Assembly: GCF_024349685.1 (NCBI RefSeq)
Contig: NZ_AP025944.1
Span: 5,411,001-5,475,000, forward strand
Source of the DNA: Pseudomonas sp. LRP2-20
GTDB lineage: Bacteria; Pseudomonadota; Gammaproteobacteria; Pseudomonadales; Pseudomonadaceae
Direction of reading: 5' to 3'
Length of the DNA: 64,000 bases
The notes under the pieces were generated by a model. It searched no databases and had not been told where the DNA came from. It saw only the letters and a program-made list of their open reading frames with translations. The translations under genes and the position numbers were made by a program. This document shows positions 8,367 through 18,998 of this stretch, piece by piece; the first letter of the stretch is position 1; every line of letters begins with the position of its first letter.

Positions 8367-9712
8367 TTCAAGGCCTCGGCCAGCTTGCCGTGGAGGCCGC
8401 CGAAGCCGCCGTTGCTCATGATCACCACATGGGTACCTGGGCGCGCCTGGCCTTTGACCCGCTCGATGATTGCGTCGAGGCTGTCAGCGACCACGCTGGC
8501 CACCTTGCACTGCGCCGCCGTGGCAGCCAGGTCCCAACCCAGGTTGGCGGGCGCGTACCAGATCACCTGATCGGCGTCGTTGACGCTTTCCGGCAAGCCG
8601 TCACGGTGGGCGCCGAGCTTCATGGAGTTGGAGCGTGGCTCGATGATGGCGATGACCGGTGCTTCGCCAACACGCTTGCGCAGGCCGTCGAGGGTGGTGG
8701 CGATGGCGGTCGGGTGGTGGGCGAAATCGTCGTAGATGGTCACGCCCTGAACCTCAGCGACCTTCTCCATGCGCCGCTTGACGCTCTTGAACGCGCTCAG
8801 GCCTTCGATGCCCATGGCCGGCACCACGCCCACATGGCGGGCAGCGGCCAGTGTGGCGAGGGCGTTGGCGACGTTGTGCTGGCCGGTCAGGGCCCAGTCC
8901 ACCACACCCTGCGCTTCACCCTCGAACAGCACTTCGAAACGCGAGCCGTCGGCGCTTAGCAGGCGCGCCTGCCACTGGCCACCTTCGCCAGTGGTCTGCA
9001 CCGGGGTCCAGCAGCCCATGCCGATCACGCGTTCCAGCGCCTGCTCGGTGGTCGGGTGAATGACCAGGCCTTCGCTCGGAATGGTCCGAACCAGATGGTG
9101 GAACTGCCGCTCGATGGATGCCAGATCAGGGAAGATATCCGCGTGATCGAACTCGAGGTTGTTGAGGATCGCCGTGCGTGGGTGGTAATGGACGAATTTC
9201 GAACGCTTGTCGAAGAAGGCGCTGTCGTATTCGTCGGCTTCGACCACGAAGAACGGCGTGCCGCCCAGGCGCGCCGATACCGAGAAATTCTGCGGCACGC
9301 CGCCGATCAGGAAACCGGGGCTCATGCCGGCGTGCTCAAGCACCCAGGCGAGCATGCTGCTGGTGGTGGTCTTGCCGTGGGTACCCGCGACTGCCAGCAC
9401 CCAACGACCCTGCAGCACATGGTCGGCAAGCCACTGCGGGCCCGACACATAAGGCAGGCCCTTGTTCAGCACATACTCCACCGCCGGGTTGCCCCGCGAC
9501 ATGGCGTTGCCGATGACCACCAGATCCGGCGCTGGGTCCAGCTGAGCCGGGTCGTAGCCTTGGGTCAGCTCGATGCCCTGGGCTTCGAGCTGGGTGCTCA
9601 TGGGCGGATAGACGTTGGCGTCGGAACCGGTGACGCGGTGGCCGAGCTCTTTGGCCAGCACGGCCAGAGAACCCATGAAAGTGCCGCAAATACCGAGAAT
9701 ATGAATATGCAT
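8363..9712 (-). CDS. mpl: UDP-N-acetylmuramate:L-alanyl-gamma-D-glutamyl-meso-DAP ligase
   Basis: A 449-residue Mur-ligase family protein used in murein recycling: it reattaches the salvaged tripeptide to UDP-MurNAc. It begins [20 protein letters not shown] and has the ATP-binding loop [12 protein letters not shown] near residue 108 and the Mur-ligase block [16 protein letters not shown]. Length matches the family (about 450). The ORF is open 18 codons further upstream, but the ATG at 9712 gives the canonical N-terminus. First gene of the mpl-ubiX-lipoprotein operon. Confidence 0.95.
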   Translation of the reverse strand: MHIHILGICGTFMGSLAVLAKELGHRVTGSDANVYPPMSTQLEAQGIELTQGYDPAQLDPAPDLVVIGNAMSRGNPAVEYVLNKGLPYVSGPQWLADHVLQGRWVLAVAGTHGKTTTSSMLAWVLEHAGMSPGFLIGGVPQNFSVSARLGGTPFFVVEADEYDSAFFDKRSKFVHYHPRTAILNNLEFDHADIFPDLASIERQFHHLVRTIPSEGLVIHPTTEQALERVIGMGCWTPVQTTGEGGQWQARLLSADGSRFEVLFEGEAQGVVDWALTGQHNVANALATLAAARHVGVVPAMGIEGLSAFKSVKRRMEKVAEVQGVTIYDDFAHHPTAIATTLDGLRKRVGEAPVIAIIEPRSNSMKLGAHRDGLPESVNDADQVIWYAPANLGWDLAATAAQCKVASVVADSLDAIIERVKGQARPGTHVVIMSNGGFGGLHGKLAEALK

Positions 9713-9778
9713 GGTCGACCTCGCAAAACTTCGAGGCAGGGTAGCCCAGGGCGCAGGAAATCGCACCCGGTGTTTTGC

Positions 9779-11776
9779 TCAGACGCCCCTGGCGATGCCG
9801 TGTTTGCGCAGTTTTCGATACAAGGTATTGCGGCTTATGCCCAGGTGCTCGGCGACCCGGGTCAAGTGCCAGTGTTTTGCCTCCAGAACGTCCATCAGCG
9901 CCTGGCGCTCTGCGCCCGGCAATACATCGACTCCCACCAAGGCTTCAGGCCCAGCACTGGGCCTGTGGGAGCGGGCTTGCCCGCGAATAGGCCCGACCTG
10001 GCAATGCAAGGCACGGGCGTTGCCCTCATTGGCGGGCAAGCCCGCCCCCACAGAGGTCGCGTGAGTCCTGACAATGGTGGGAAGGTCCGGGAACCGGACA
10101 AGGGAGCCCTCGCACAAGGCGACCAGCGTTCGCAGCACATTGCGCATCTGCCGCACGTTCCCCGGCCAGGCAAAGTCCAGCAGCGCCTGGCGCGCCTCGG
10201 GTGCCAATTGCACATGCTGCCCCTGCGCCTCCTGACGCAACAGAAATTCCAGCAAGGCGTCCTTGTCCGTGCGCTCACGCACGGCCGGCAGCGCCACCTC
10301 CAGGCCATTGAGCCGATAGTACAAGTCTTCGCGGAAACTGCCCTGCTCGACCCGTTCCAGCAAATCCCGGTGGGTGGCACTGACAATACGCACATCCACC
10401 GCCTGCGGCTCACCGCCAATCGGCACCACCTGGCGCTCTTCCAGCACCCTCAGAAGGCGGGTCTGCAAAGCCAGCGGCATGTCACCGATTTCGTCCAGCA
10501 GCAAGGTACCGCCATCGGCCTGCAGCAGCTTGCCGCGCATGCCTTCCTTGCGCGCCCCGGTGAAGCTGCCACCGCGATAGCCGAACAGCTCGCTCTCGAT
10601 CAGGCTCTCGGGGATCGACGCACAGTTCACCGCCACGAATGGCTTGCCACGGCGCTGACTGGCCTGGTGCACGGCCAGGGCGAAGGCCTCTTTACCGCAA
10701 CCGGTCTCGCCGCGCAGCAGCAGCGGCACATCGCGTTCGAACACGCGCACGGCACGCTGGAAATCCTGCTGCAAGGCCGGGTCCAGCAAGCAGATGCCCG
10801 GCTGCGCTACGGGGGTGCCCTGGGGCAGGCTGGCCGGCACCGTCCATTGCGGCGCCCTCGCCTGCCCGCGCAGGCTGGCAAATACCTGGCGACCATCGCG
10901 GGTGTGCAACGGCCAGACCGTACTGCCGCTTGGCGTGGCACGGCTGAACAGTTCGTCATGGCTGCAGGCGAAGAACATCTCCAGCGGCTTGCCCAGTACA
11001 CCGCCGCGAATGGTGCTCAACAGGTTCAGGGCACTCTGGTTGGCAGCGCAGATGCGGCCATCGCCATCGAACGCCAGCAACCCTTCGCTGAACTGGCCGA
11101 CCGACTCGGCTTGCACATGGAAGCGCAGCAACCATTGCTGCTCGAAATGACGCAGGAAATAACAGCTCTCGATCATCTTTGCCGAGAGGTTGACCAAGGC
11201 CATGGTGTGGAACTGGCTCTGGCGCGACACGTCCGGCCGCGCCGAGGACACATCGAGCACCGCCAGCAGCTCGCCGTGCGGGTCGAACACCGGGCTCGCC
11301 GAGCAGGTCAGCCCGGTATGGCGGCCACGAAAATGCTCATCCTGGTGAATGGTCAGGGCCTGGCGCTCGACCAGGCAGGTACCGATGCCATTGGTGCCTT
11401 CGCGGGCTTCGCTCCAGTCCGCCCCCAACCATAGCCCGGCACGCTCAAAACTACGCCGCTCGCTGGGCGCGGTGACACAGTTGAGGATCACGCCGCGGGC
11501 GTCGGTGAGCAGCACCGCATGGCCAGCGCCGGACAGCTGCTGGTGCAGGCTGTTCATCTCGTGGTCGGCGATCTTCAGCACCTGGCGCAGGCGCTCGCGG
11601 CTCTCCAGCAGGCGCCCGTGCTCGAGCACCACCGGTGCCTCGATCACTGACGGGTCGAGGTGGTAGTCGTCCAGGCAGCGCAGCCAGGAACGGGCAATGG
11701 AAAGGTCGCTGCCAGCTTCGCCACGGGCAACGGTATGCACTTGCTGGGCATGGCGGCTGAATGCGTTGCTCTGCAT
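9779..11776 (-). CDS. eatR: Sigma-54-dependent activator (EatR/AcoR type) of the ethanolamine genes
   Basis: A 665-residue enhancer-binding protein. Residues about 60-230 form a GAF-type sensor region. The AAA+ domain has Walker A GETGCGKE near 355, the sigma-54 contact loop written GSFTGA (not GAFTGA) near 402, and LLLDEIGDMPL as Walker B. A Fis-type HTH (EHLGISRNTLYRKLRK) ends the protein. Between AAA+ and HTH, residues about 572-608 are encoded by an in-frame REP pair. The start at 11776 (MQSNAFSRHAQ) is chosen over 52 upstream low-quality codons. It is divergent from the aldehyde dehydrogenase. From memory it matches PA4021 (EatR), which activates eat-eutBC in P. aeruginosa; the specific symbol is inference. 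Confidence 0.88.
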   Translation of the reverse strand: MQSNAFSRHAQQVHTVARGEAGSDLSIARSWLRCLDDYHLDPSVIEAPVVLEHGRLLESRERLRQVLKIADHEMNSLHQQLSGAGHAVLLTDARGVILNCVTAPSERRSFERAGLWLGADWSEAREGTNGIGTCLVERQALTIHQDEHFRGRHTGLTCSASPVFDPHGELLAVLDVSSARPDVSRQSQFHTMALVNLSAKMIESCYFLRHFEQQWLLRFHVQAESVGQFSEGLLAFDGDGRICAANQSALNLLSTIRGGVLGKPLEMFFACSHDELFSRATPSGSTVWPLHTRDGRQVFASLRGQARAPQWTVPASLPQGTPVAQPGICLLDPALQQDFQRAVRVFERDVPLLLRGETGCGKEAFALAVHQASQRRGKPFVAVNCASIPESLIESELFGYRGGSFTGARKEGMRGKLLQADGGTLLLDEIGDMPLALQTRLLRVLEERQVVPIGGEPQAVDVRIVSATHRDLLERVEQGSFREDLYYRLNGLEVALPAVRERTDKDALLEFLLRQEAQGQHVQLAPEARQALLDFAWPGNVRQMRNVLRTLVALCEGSLVRFPDLPTIVRTHATSVGAGLPANEGNARALHCQVGPIRGQARSHRPSAGPEALVGVDVLPGAERQALMDVLEAKHWHLTRVAEHLGISRNTLYRKLRKHGIARGV
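9961..10055. repeat. REP pair inside a coding region
   Basis: Two facing REP units (about 9961-9993 and 10029-10055) with GCGGGcttgcCCGC cores. They lie wholly within the sigma-54 activator gene and stay in its reading frame, giving a segment starting SVGAGLPANEG and ending GQARSHRP in the linker before the HTH domain. Confidence 0.85.
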
Positions 11777-11876
11777 TTGTTGTTGTTCTCCGCAGATAGA
11801 GATTTCAGCCAGCATCCTCTGCGGCGACCGCCCGGTCAAGCACGTACCGCAAACGGCACAAAGTGTCACCCAGGCC

Positions 11877-11892
11877 GTGCCAGCACTGGCAC
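11877..11892. promoter_or_regulatory. Palindromic upstream activator site for the sigma-54 promoter
   Basis: Perfect inverted repeat GTGCCAG-CA-CTGGCAC. It is centred about 100 bases upstream of the expected start of the aldehyde dehydrogenase transcript, the usual place for an enhancer-binding protein. The divergent activator gene starts 101 bases to its left, so the site could also serve autoregulation. Confidence 0.6.
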
Positions 11893-11955
11893 ACAAACGC
11901 AGCGAAAGGGCCATCCGCGTGACCCAAGTCATTGATTTGGCTAGGGCCCGCCACG

Positions 11956-11972
11956 CTGGCCCAACCTTTGCT
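11956..11972 (+). promoter_or_regulatory. Sigma-54 -24/-12 promoter of the aldehyde dehydrogenase gene
   Basis: CTGGCCCAACCTTTGCT matches the RpoN consensus (YTGGCACG-N4-TTGCW), with the invariant GG and GC exactly ten bases apart. Expected transcript start is near 11984, giving a leader of about 36 bases before the ATG at 12020. It pairs with the adjacent RpoN-dependent activator. Confidence 0.75.
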
Positions 11973-12019
11973 CTACGCTTTTCAACTCCCTAACAAACAC
12001 AATAGCCAGGAGACACACC

Positions 12020-13540
<1,521 letters not shown>

Positions 13541-13550
13541 ACCGCGTCGC

Positions 13551-13628
13551 CTGCTTCGCGGGTGAACCCGCTCCCACAGGGAATCGCAACACTCCTGTGG
13601 GAGCGGGTTCACCCGCGAAGAGGCCTGG
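13551..13628. repeat. Inverted REP pair (REPIN)
   Basis: Facing REP units with GCGGGtgaaCCCGC cores and a very short spacer (gaatcgcaacact). It lies between the aldehyde dehydrogenase and the ethanolamine permease, so the two may be expressed separately or with polarity. Confidence 0.85.
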
Positions 13629-13749
13629 CCTGCAAACACAAAATCCAGAGCGGCAACCGTGTACCAACCGCTCTGGCTCGCTTCCTGCAGTACCCATCAC
13701 CATCGGCCCGGACGCCTTCCGGCCACCAAGAAAAAAAACAGGTGAAACT

Positions 13750-15198
13750 ATGCCAAGCGATCATTCCGCCGGTGTGCCGGCAGGGTCTTCCGTCGACTTC
13801 GAAAAAGTCGGATCGGACTATTTCCAGCAACGTGAACTGAAAAAAGGCGCCGCCGGCTGGGTACTGCTGGTCGGCCTGGGTGTTGCCTATGTGATTTCCG
13901 GCGACTATGCCGGCTGGAACTTCGGCCTGGCCCAGGGTGGCTGGGGCGGCATGTTCCTCGCCACCCTGCTGATGGCCACCATGTACCTGTGCATGTGCTT
14001 CTCGCTGGCCGAACTTTCCTCGATGATCCCTACCGCTGGCGGCGGCTACGGCTTTGCCCGCAGCGCCTTCGGCCCGTGGGGCGGCTTCCTCACCGGCACG
14101 GCGATCCTCATCGAATACGCCATCGCCCCCGCCGCCATCGCCACGTTCATCGGCGCCTACTGCCAGTCACTGTTCGGCATCGGCGGCTGGATGATCTACC
14201 TGGCGTTCTATGTGGTCTTCATCGGCATTCACATCTTCGGCGTGGGTGAAGCGCTGAAGCTGATGTTCATCATCACCGCCATCGCCGCCATCGCCCTGGC
14301 GGTGTTCCTGGTGGCCATGGTGCCCCATTTTGATGCAGCCAACCTGTTCGACATCGCCAAAACGGACGCCGTGGGGGCCAGCAGCTTCCTGCCGTTCGGC
14401 TATGTCGGTGTGTGGGCGGCGATCCCCTATGCCATCTGGTTCTTCCTCGCCGTGGAAGGCGTGCCACTGGCCGCCGAAGAAACCAAGAACCCCAAGCGTG
14501 ACCTGCCACGCGGCCTGATCGGCGCAATGCTGGTGTTGCTGGCCTTCGCCCTGCTGATCCTGGTGGTCGGCCCTGGCGGTGCAGGCTCCGAAGCGCTGAA
14601 GGCCTCCGGCAACCCGCTGGTCGAAGCGCTGGCCAAGGCCTACGGCGGCGCCACCTGGATGGGCAGCTTCGTCAACCTGGTGGGCCTGGCCGGCCTGATC
14701 GCCAGCTTTTTCTCGATCATCTACGCCTATTCGCGGCAGATTTTTGCCCTTTCCCGCGCCGGCTACCTGCCGCGCAAATTGTCGGAAACCAACAAGAGCA
14801 AGGCCCCGGTGATGGCGCTGGTGATCCCCGGGATCATCGGTTTCGCCCTGTCGCTGACCGGCCAGGGCGACCTGCTGATCCTGGTGGCGGTATTCGGTGC
14901 CACACTGTCGTATGTGCTGATGATGGCCGCGCACATCACCCTGCGCATCCGCCGGCCGAAAATGGAACGCCCTTACCGCACCCCGGGCGGCATCTTCACT
15001 TCGGGCCTGGCTCTGGTGCTGGCCTGTATCGCCGTGGTCGCGGGCTTCCTGGTCGACCCACGGGTGGTGATTGGCGCTGCGGTGATCTATGCGGTATTGA
15101 TCGCCTACTTTGCGTTCTACAGCCGCCACCACCTGGTCGCGGGCACACCGGAAGAGGAATTCGCCGCGATCCAGAAGGCCGAAGAGGCCCTGCACTGA
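13750..15198 (+). CDS. eat: Ethanolamine permease (APC superfamily)
   Basis: A 482-residue amino acid/polyamine/organocation transporter with about twelve membrane segments. After a hydrophilic N-terminus it enters the family start KKGAAGWVLLVGLGVAYVIS. The central block AVEGVPLAAEETKNPKRDLP is characteristic of ethanolamine permeases. It imports ethanolamine as carbon and nitrogen source. The ATG at 13750 is chosen; the frame stays open 51 codons upstream through REP sequence. It precedes eutB by 46 bases and forms eat-eutB-eutC. Confidence 0.92.
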   Translation: MPSDHSAGVPAGSSVDFEKVGSDYFQQRELKKGAAGWVLLVGLGVAYVISGDYAGWNFGLAQGGWGGMFLATLLMATMYLCMCFSLAELSSMIPTAGGGYGFARSAFGPWGGFLTGTAILIEYAIAPAAIATFIGAYCQSLFGIGGWMIYLAFYVVFIGIHIFGVGEALKLMFIITAIAAIALAVFLVAMVPHFDAANLFDIAKTDAVGASSFLPFGYVGVWAAIPYAIWFFLAVEGVPLAAEETKNPKRDLPRGLIGAMLVLLAFALLILVVGPGGAGSEALKASGNPLVEALAKAYGGATWMGSFVNLVGLAGLIASFFSIIYAYSRQIFALSRAGYLPRKLSETNKSKAPVMALVIPGIIGFALSLTGQGDLLILVAVFGATLSYVLMMAAHITLRIRRPKMERPYRTPGGIFTSGLALVLACIAVVAGFLVDPRVVIGAAVIYAVLIAYFAFYSRHHLVAGTPEEEFAAIQKAEEALH

Positions 15199-15244
15199 TC
15201 GCCGCCACCTGCCGCGGGCCAGCCCGCGGCCCTGGAGATTCTGT

Positions 15245-16639
15245 ATGGCAAGTTTCGTACACACGGTAGGCCACCTGGTCTACCGCTTCGACAGCCTCAA
15301 GGACGTGATGGCCAAGGCCAGCCCGGCCCGTTCCGGGGACTTTCTGGCCGGCGTCGCCGCCGCCAACGACGGCGAGCGGGTGGCCGCGCAGATGGCCCTG
15401 GCCAACATCCCGCTGACGCATTTTCTGAATGAAGCCCTGATCCCCTACGAACAGGATGAAATCACCCGGCTGATCGTCGACAGCCACGACGCCCAGGCCT
15501 TTGCCCCGGTCAGCCACCTGACCGTTGGCGGCCTGCGCGACTGGCTGCTCAGCGAAGAGGCCAACGAACACAGCCTGCGCGCGCTCGCCCCGGGGCTGAC
15601 CCCGGAAATGGCGGCAGCAGTGTCGAAGATCATGCGCGTGCAAGACCTGGTGCTGGTGGCGCAGAAGATCCGCGTGGTCACCCAGTTCCGTGGCACCATG
15701 GGCCTGCGCGGGCGCCTGTCGACCCGCCTGCAGCCCAACCACCCGACCGACGAACCGGCCGGCATCGCCGCCAGCATCCTCGACGGCCTGCTCTACGGCA
15801 ACGGTGACGCCATGATCGGCATCAACCCGGCCACCGACAGCATCGCCTCGATCTGCACCCTGCTGGAAATGCTCGACGCCATCATCCAGCGCTACGACAT
15901 CCCCACCCAGGCCTGCGTGCTGACCCACGTCACCACCTCGATCGAAGCGATCAACCGCGGCGTGCCGCTGGACCTGGTGTTCCAGTCGATTGCCGGCACC
16001 GAGGCGGCCAACGCCGGCTTCGGCATCAACCTCAACGTGCTGCAGGAAGGTTACGAGGCCGGCCTGTCGCTCAAGCGCGGCACTCTCGGGCAGAACCTGA
16101 TGTACTTCGAAACCGGCCAGGGCAGCGCGCTGTCGGCCAACGCCCACCACGGTGTCGACCAGCAGACCTGCGAGACCCGCGCCTACGCCGTGGCCCGCCA
16201 CTTCAAGCCGTTCCTGGTCAACACCGTGGTCGGTTTCATCGGCCCCGAGTACCTGTACAACGGCAAGCAGATCATCCGCGCCGGCCTCGAAGACCACTTC
16301 TGCGGCAAGCTGCTCGGCGTGCCGATGGGTTGCGACATCTGCTACACCAACCACGCCGAAGCCGACCAGGACGACATGGACACCCTGCTGACCCTGCTGG
16401 GCGTGGCCGGGATCAACTTCATCATGGGCATCCCCGGCTCCGACGACATCATGCTCAACTACCAGACCACGTCGTTCCACGACGCGCTGTATGCGCGCCA
16501 GACCCTCGGCTTGAAGCCCGGGCCGGAATTCGAAGCCTGGCTGCAACGCACCGGCATCTTCACCCAGGCCGATGGCCGCGTACGCTTCGGCGACAACCTG
16601 CCGCCGGCATTCCGCCAGGCCTTGGCGCAGCTGGCATAA
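15245..16639 (+). CDS. eutB: Ethanolamine ammonia-lyase large subunit
   Basis: A 464-residue catalytic TIM-barrel subunit of adenosylcobalamin-dependent ethanolamine ammonia-lyase, converting ethanolamine to acetaldehyde and ammonia. Recognisable blocks include RGTMGLRGRLSTRLQPNHPT, GNGDAMIGINPATDS and MGCDICYTNHAEADQDD. Length agrees with the family (about 450-465). The ATG at 15245 follows a ggagattctgt ribosome site. It sits between eat and eutC. No microcompartment shell genes and no eutA reactivase are in the window. Confidence 0.96.
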   Translation: MASFVHTVGHLVYRFDSLKDVMAKASPARSGDFLAGVAAANDGERVAAQMALANIPLTHFLNEALIPYEQDEITRLIVDSHDAQAFAPVSHLTVGGLRDWLLSEEANEHSLRALAPGLTPEMAAAVSKIMRVQDLVLVAQKIRVVTQFRGTMGLRGRLSTRLQPNHPTDEPAGIAASILDGLLYGNGDAMIGINPATDSIASICTLLEMLDAIIQRYDIPTQACVLTHVTTSIEAINRGVPLDLVFQSIAGTEAANAGFGINLNVLQEGYEAGLSLKRGTLGQNLMYFETGQGSALSANAHHGVDQQTCETRAYAVARHFKPFLVNTVVGFIGPEYLYNGKQIIRAGLEDHFCGKLLGVPMGCDICYTNHAEADQDDMDTLLTLLGVAGINFIMGIPGSDDIMLNYQTTSFHDALYARQTLGLKPGPEFEAWLQRTGIFTQADGRVRFGDNLPPAFRQALAQLA

Positions 16640-16648
16640 GAGGTGACC

Positions 16649-17491
16649 ATGGCAGACCGTACCCCACCCCAGCCTTCTACCCCGCTCTCTAGCCAGGAAA
16701 GCCCCTGGCTGGCCCTGCGCAACCTCACCCCGGCGCGTATCGCCCTGGGCCGTTGCGGCACCAGCCTGCCTACCAGCGCACAACTGGACTTCCAGTTCGC
16801 CCACGCCCAGGCCCGCGACGCCGTGCATTTGGCCTTCGACCACGCGGCCCTTAGCGAACAGCTCAAGGACAGAGGCCGCGACAGCCTGGTGCTGCACAGC
16901 GCTGCCAGCGACCGCCACCAATACCTGCAACGCCCGGATCTCGGCCGGCGGCTGAACGAGGACTCGGCCGAACGCTTGCGCCAGCATGCCCAGGCCAACC
17001 CCGACGGCGTCGACCTGGCCATCGTGGTCGCCGACGGCCTCTCGGCCCTGGCCGTGCACCGCCATACCTTGCCGTTCCTGGCCCGCTTCGAGGAGCAGGC
17101 CGCCGCCGATGGCTGGACCAGCGCCCCGGTGGTGCTGGTGGAACAAGGCCGGGTGGCAGTGGCGGACGAAGTCGGCCAGTTGCTCGGTGCACGCATGACC
17201 GTGATGCTGATCGGTGAACGTCCGGGGCTGAGCTCGCCGGACAGCCTCGGCCTGTATTTCACCTACGCGCCCAAGGTCGGCCTGACCGATGCCTATCGCA
17301 ACTGCATCTCCAACATCCGCCTGGAAGGCCTGAGCTACGGCATGGCGGCCCATCGCCTGCTATACCTGATGCGCGAAGCCTGCCGGCGGCAGCTTTCCGG
17401 TGTGAACCTGAAGGATGAAGCCGAGGTCCCTGGTATCGACAGCGAAAATGCCCCCACCCAGCGAGGCAACTTCCTGCTCGGCGAACGTTAA
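16649..17491 (+). CDS. eutC: Ethanolamine ammonia-lyase small subunit
   Basis: A 280-residue subunit that binds B12 together with EutB. Family blocks are visible: [32 protein letters not shown] sequence, and [15 protein letters not shown] followed by YRNCISNIR. The ATG at 16649 follows a taagaggtg Shine-Dalgarno nine bases after the eutB stop; a GTG two codons earlier is possible. Last gene of eat-eutBC. Confidence 0.95.
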   Translation: MADRTPPQPSTPLSSQESPWLALRNLTPARIALGRCGTSLPTSAQLDFQFAHAQARDAVHLAFDHAALSEQLKDRGRDSLVLHSAASDRHQYLQRPDLGRRLNEDSAERLRQHAQANPDGVDLAIVVADGLSALAVHRHTLPFLARFEEQAAADGWTSAPVVLVEQGRVAVADEVGQLLGARMTVMLIGERPGLSSPDSLGLYFTYAPKVGLTDAYRNCISNIRLEGLSYGMAAHRLLYLMREACRRQLSGVNLKDEAEVPGIDSENAPTQRGNFLLGER

Positions 17492-17600
17492 AAAACATGT
17501 AACGGAAGGCGGATTGCGCTGATGGCCAGCATTGGGGCAGCATGCCCAGGAAAGCCGCAGGCATTCCGCTGTTTCCCCTAATGGACTCTGAGGGCCGCAC

Positions 17601-18059
17601 ATGCGCATCATCAAGGCAACCCTGGAACACCTCGACCTGCTCACTCCAATGTTCGTCAGATACCGCGAGTTCTATGGGCAGCTCCCTTATCCGGACAGCT
17701 CTCGTGCCTTTCTGGAGAAACGCCTGAAGTACAAGGAGTCGGTGATCTACCTGGCCCTGCCGGATGAGGATGAAGACAAGCTCCTGGGGTTCTGCCAGCT
17801 GTATCCGAGCTTTTCGTCGCTATCGCTGAAACGCGTGTGGATCCTCAACGATATCTTCGTCGCCGAAGACTCGCGGCGCATGCTGGTGGCCGACCACCTG
17901 ATGCGCGAGGCCAAGAAAATGGCCAAGGAAAGCCAGGCAGTGCGCATGCGGGTATCGACCAGCGCCAACAACGAGGTGGCGCGCAAGACCTATGAATCGA
18001 TCGGCTTTCGCAAGGACACCGAGTTCGAGAGCTACATATTACCGATCCATCAGGACTGA
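17601..18059 (+). CDS. GNAT family N-acetyltransferase
   Basis: A 152-residue single-domain acetyltransferase beginning MRIIKATLEHLDLLTPMFVR. The acetyl-CoA-binding region is around residues 85-105 (LNDIFVAEDSRRMLVADHLM, a loose Q/RxxGxG/A motif), followed by the C-terminal NEVARKTYESIGFRKD typical of GNAT enzymes. The substrate cannot be told from sequence. It stands alone between eutC and a REP pair. Confidence 0.85.
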   Translation: MRIIKATLEHLDLLTPMFVRYREFYGQLPYPDSSRAFLEKRLKYKESVIYLALPDEDEDKLLGFCQLYPSFSSLSLKRVWILNDIFVAEDSRRMLVADHLMREAKKMAKESQAVRMRVSTSANNEVARKTYESIGFRKDTEFESYILPIHQD

Positions 18060-18065
18060 CCGCTC

Positions 18066-18160
18066 CGGCCCTTTCGCGGGTAAACCCGCTCCCACAGGCA
18101 CTACGCAAAGCTCAAAAGCGGTGCAATACCTGTGGGAGCGGGTTTACCCGCGAAAAGGCC
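18066..18160. repeat. Inverted REP pair (REPIN)
   Basis: Facing REP units with GCGGGtaaaCCCGC cores. The spacer (ctacgcaaagctcaaaagcg and on to caatacc) resembles the spacers of other REPINs in this window. Confidence 0.85.
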
Positions 18161-18222
18161 AGTACATGTTCAAGTCGTAACCCCCCGCTACAAACTCGCC
18201 GGGCAGGTTTCCTACTTCGCCG

Positions 18223-18228
18223 TATAAT
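18223..18228 (+). promoter_or_regulatory. Possible -10 box for dedA
   Basis: TATAAT about 115 bases upstream of the dedA start, in an intergenic stretch without other features. No convincing -35 accompanies it. Confidence 0.35.
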
Positions 18229-18342
18229 GCATCGACCTGCCATGTGTGAAATTTTACCCATCCACAGGTCATCATGCCGACACCCAGGGCATTGTCCGTC
18301 ATCGCGTGCCCGTAAAACGGGTCTAGAACACAGGTGCTGTAC

Positions 18343-18990
18343 ATGGAATTCAACCCGCTGGACTTAATCCTGCATCTCGACACCTACCTCGATCTGCTGG
18401 TTACCAACTACGGTCCCTGGATCTACGCGATCCTGTTCGCTGTCATCTTCTGCGAAACCGGCCTGGTGGTGATGCCGTTCCTGCCGGGCGATTCGCTGCT
18501 GTTCATCGCCGGCGCCGTGGCCGCCGGTGGCGGCATGGACCCGGTCCTGCTGGCGGGCCTGCTGATGGCGGCGGCCATCCTGGGCGACAGTACCAACTAC
18601 ATCATCGGCCGCACCACCGGCGAAAAACTGTTCAGCAACCCCAACTCGAAAATTTTCCGCCGCGACTACCTGCAACGCACCCACGAATTCTATGAACGCC
18701 ATGGTGGCAAGACCGTGACCATGGCGCGCTTCCTGCCGATCCTGCGCACCTTCGCGCCGTTCGTGGCCGGTATCGCGCACATGCACTACCCGCGCTTCCT
18801 TGGCTTCAGCGTGGCCGGTTCGTTGCTGTGGGTCGGCGGCCTGGTGACCCTGGGCTACTTCTTCGGCAACGTGCCGTTCATCAAGCAGCACCTGTCGTTG
18901 ATGGTGGTCGGCATCATCGTGCTCTCGCTGGTTCCGATGATCCTCGGCCTGCTGCGTAGCCGCCTGGGTCGCACCGCCAAGGCCCACTGA
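18343..18990 (+). CDS. dedA: DedA family (VTT domain) membrane protein
   Basis: A 215-residue inner-membrane protein with the DedA signature: ETGLVVMPFLPGDSLLFIAG, then the acidic/basic block FYERHGGKTVTMARFLPILR and the FVAGIAHM segment. DedA proteins contribute to lipid flipping (for example undecaprenyl phosphate), membrane potential and envelope homeostasis. The ATG at 18343 follows a caggtg site; a GTG three codons upstream is less likely. It is followed eight bases later by mtfA. This is the second DedA domain in the window. Confidence 0.92.
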   Translation: MEFNPLDLILHLDTYLDLLVTNYGPWIYAILFAVIFCETGLVVMPFLPGDSLLFIAGAVAAGGGMDPVLLAGLLMAAAILGDSTNYIIGRTTGEKLFSNPNSKIFRRDYLQRTHEFYERHGGKTVTMARFLPILRTFAPFVAGIAHMHYPRFLGFSVAGSLLWVGGLVTLGYFFGNVPFIKQHLSLMVVGIIVLSLVPMILGLLRSRLGRTAKAH

Positions 18991-18998
18991 CAGCAGAC

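Noticed and set aside
9056..11434. Plus-strand 792-codon frame opposite mpl and the sigma-54 activator
   Set aside because: Both real genes are clear on the minus strand; the translation has no protein-like motifs.
14996..17353. Minus-strand 785-codon frame opposite eutB and eutC
   Set aside because: EutB and EutC motifs on the plus strand leave no room; the shadow has biased Gly/Val/Gln composition.
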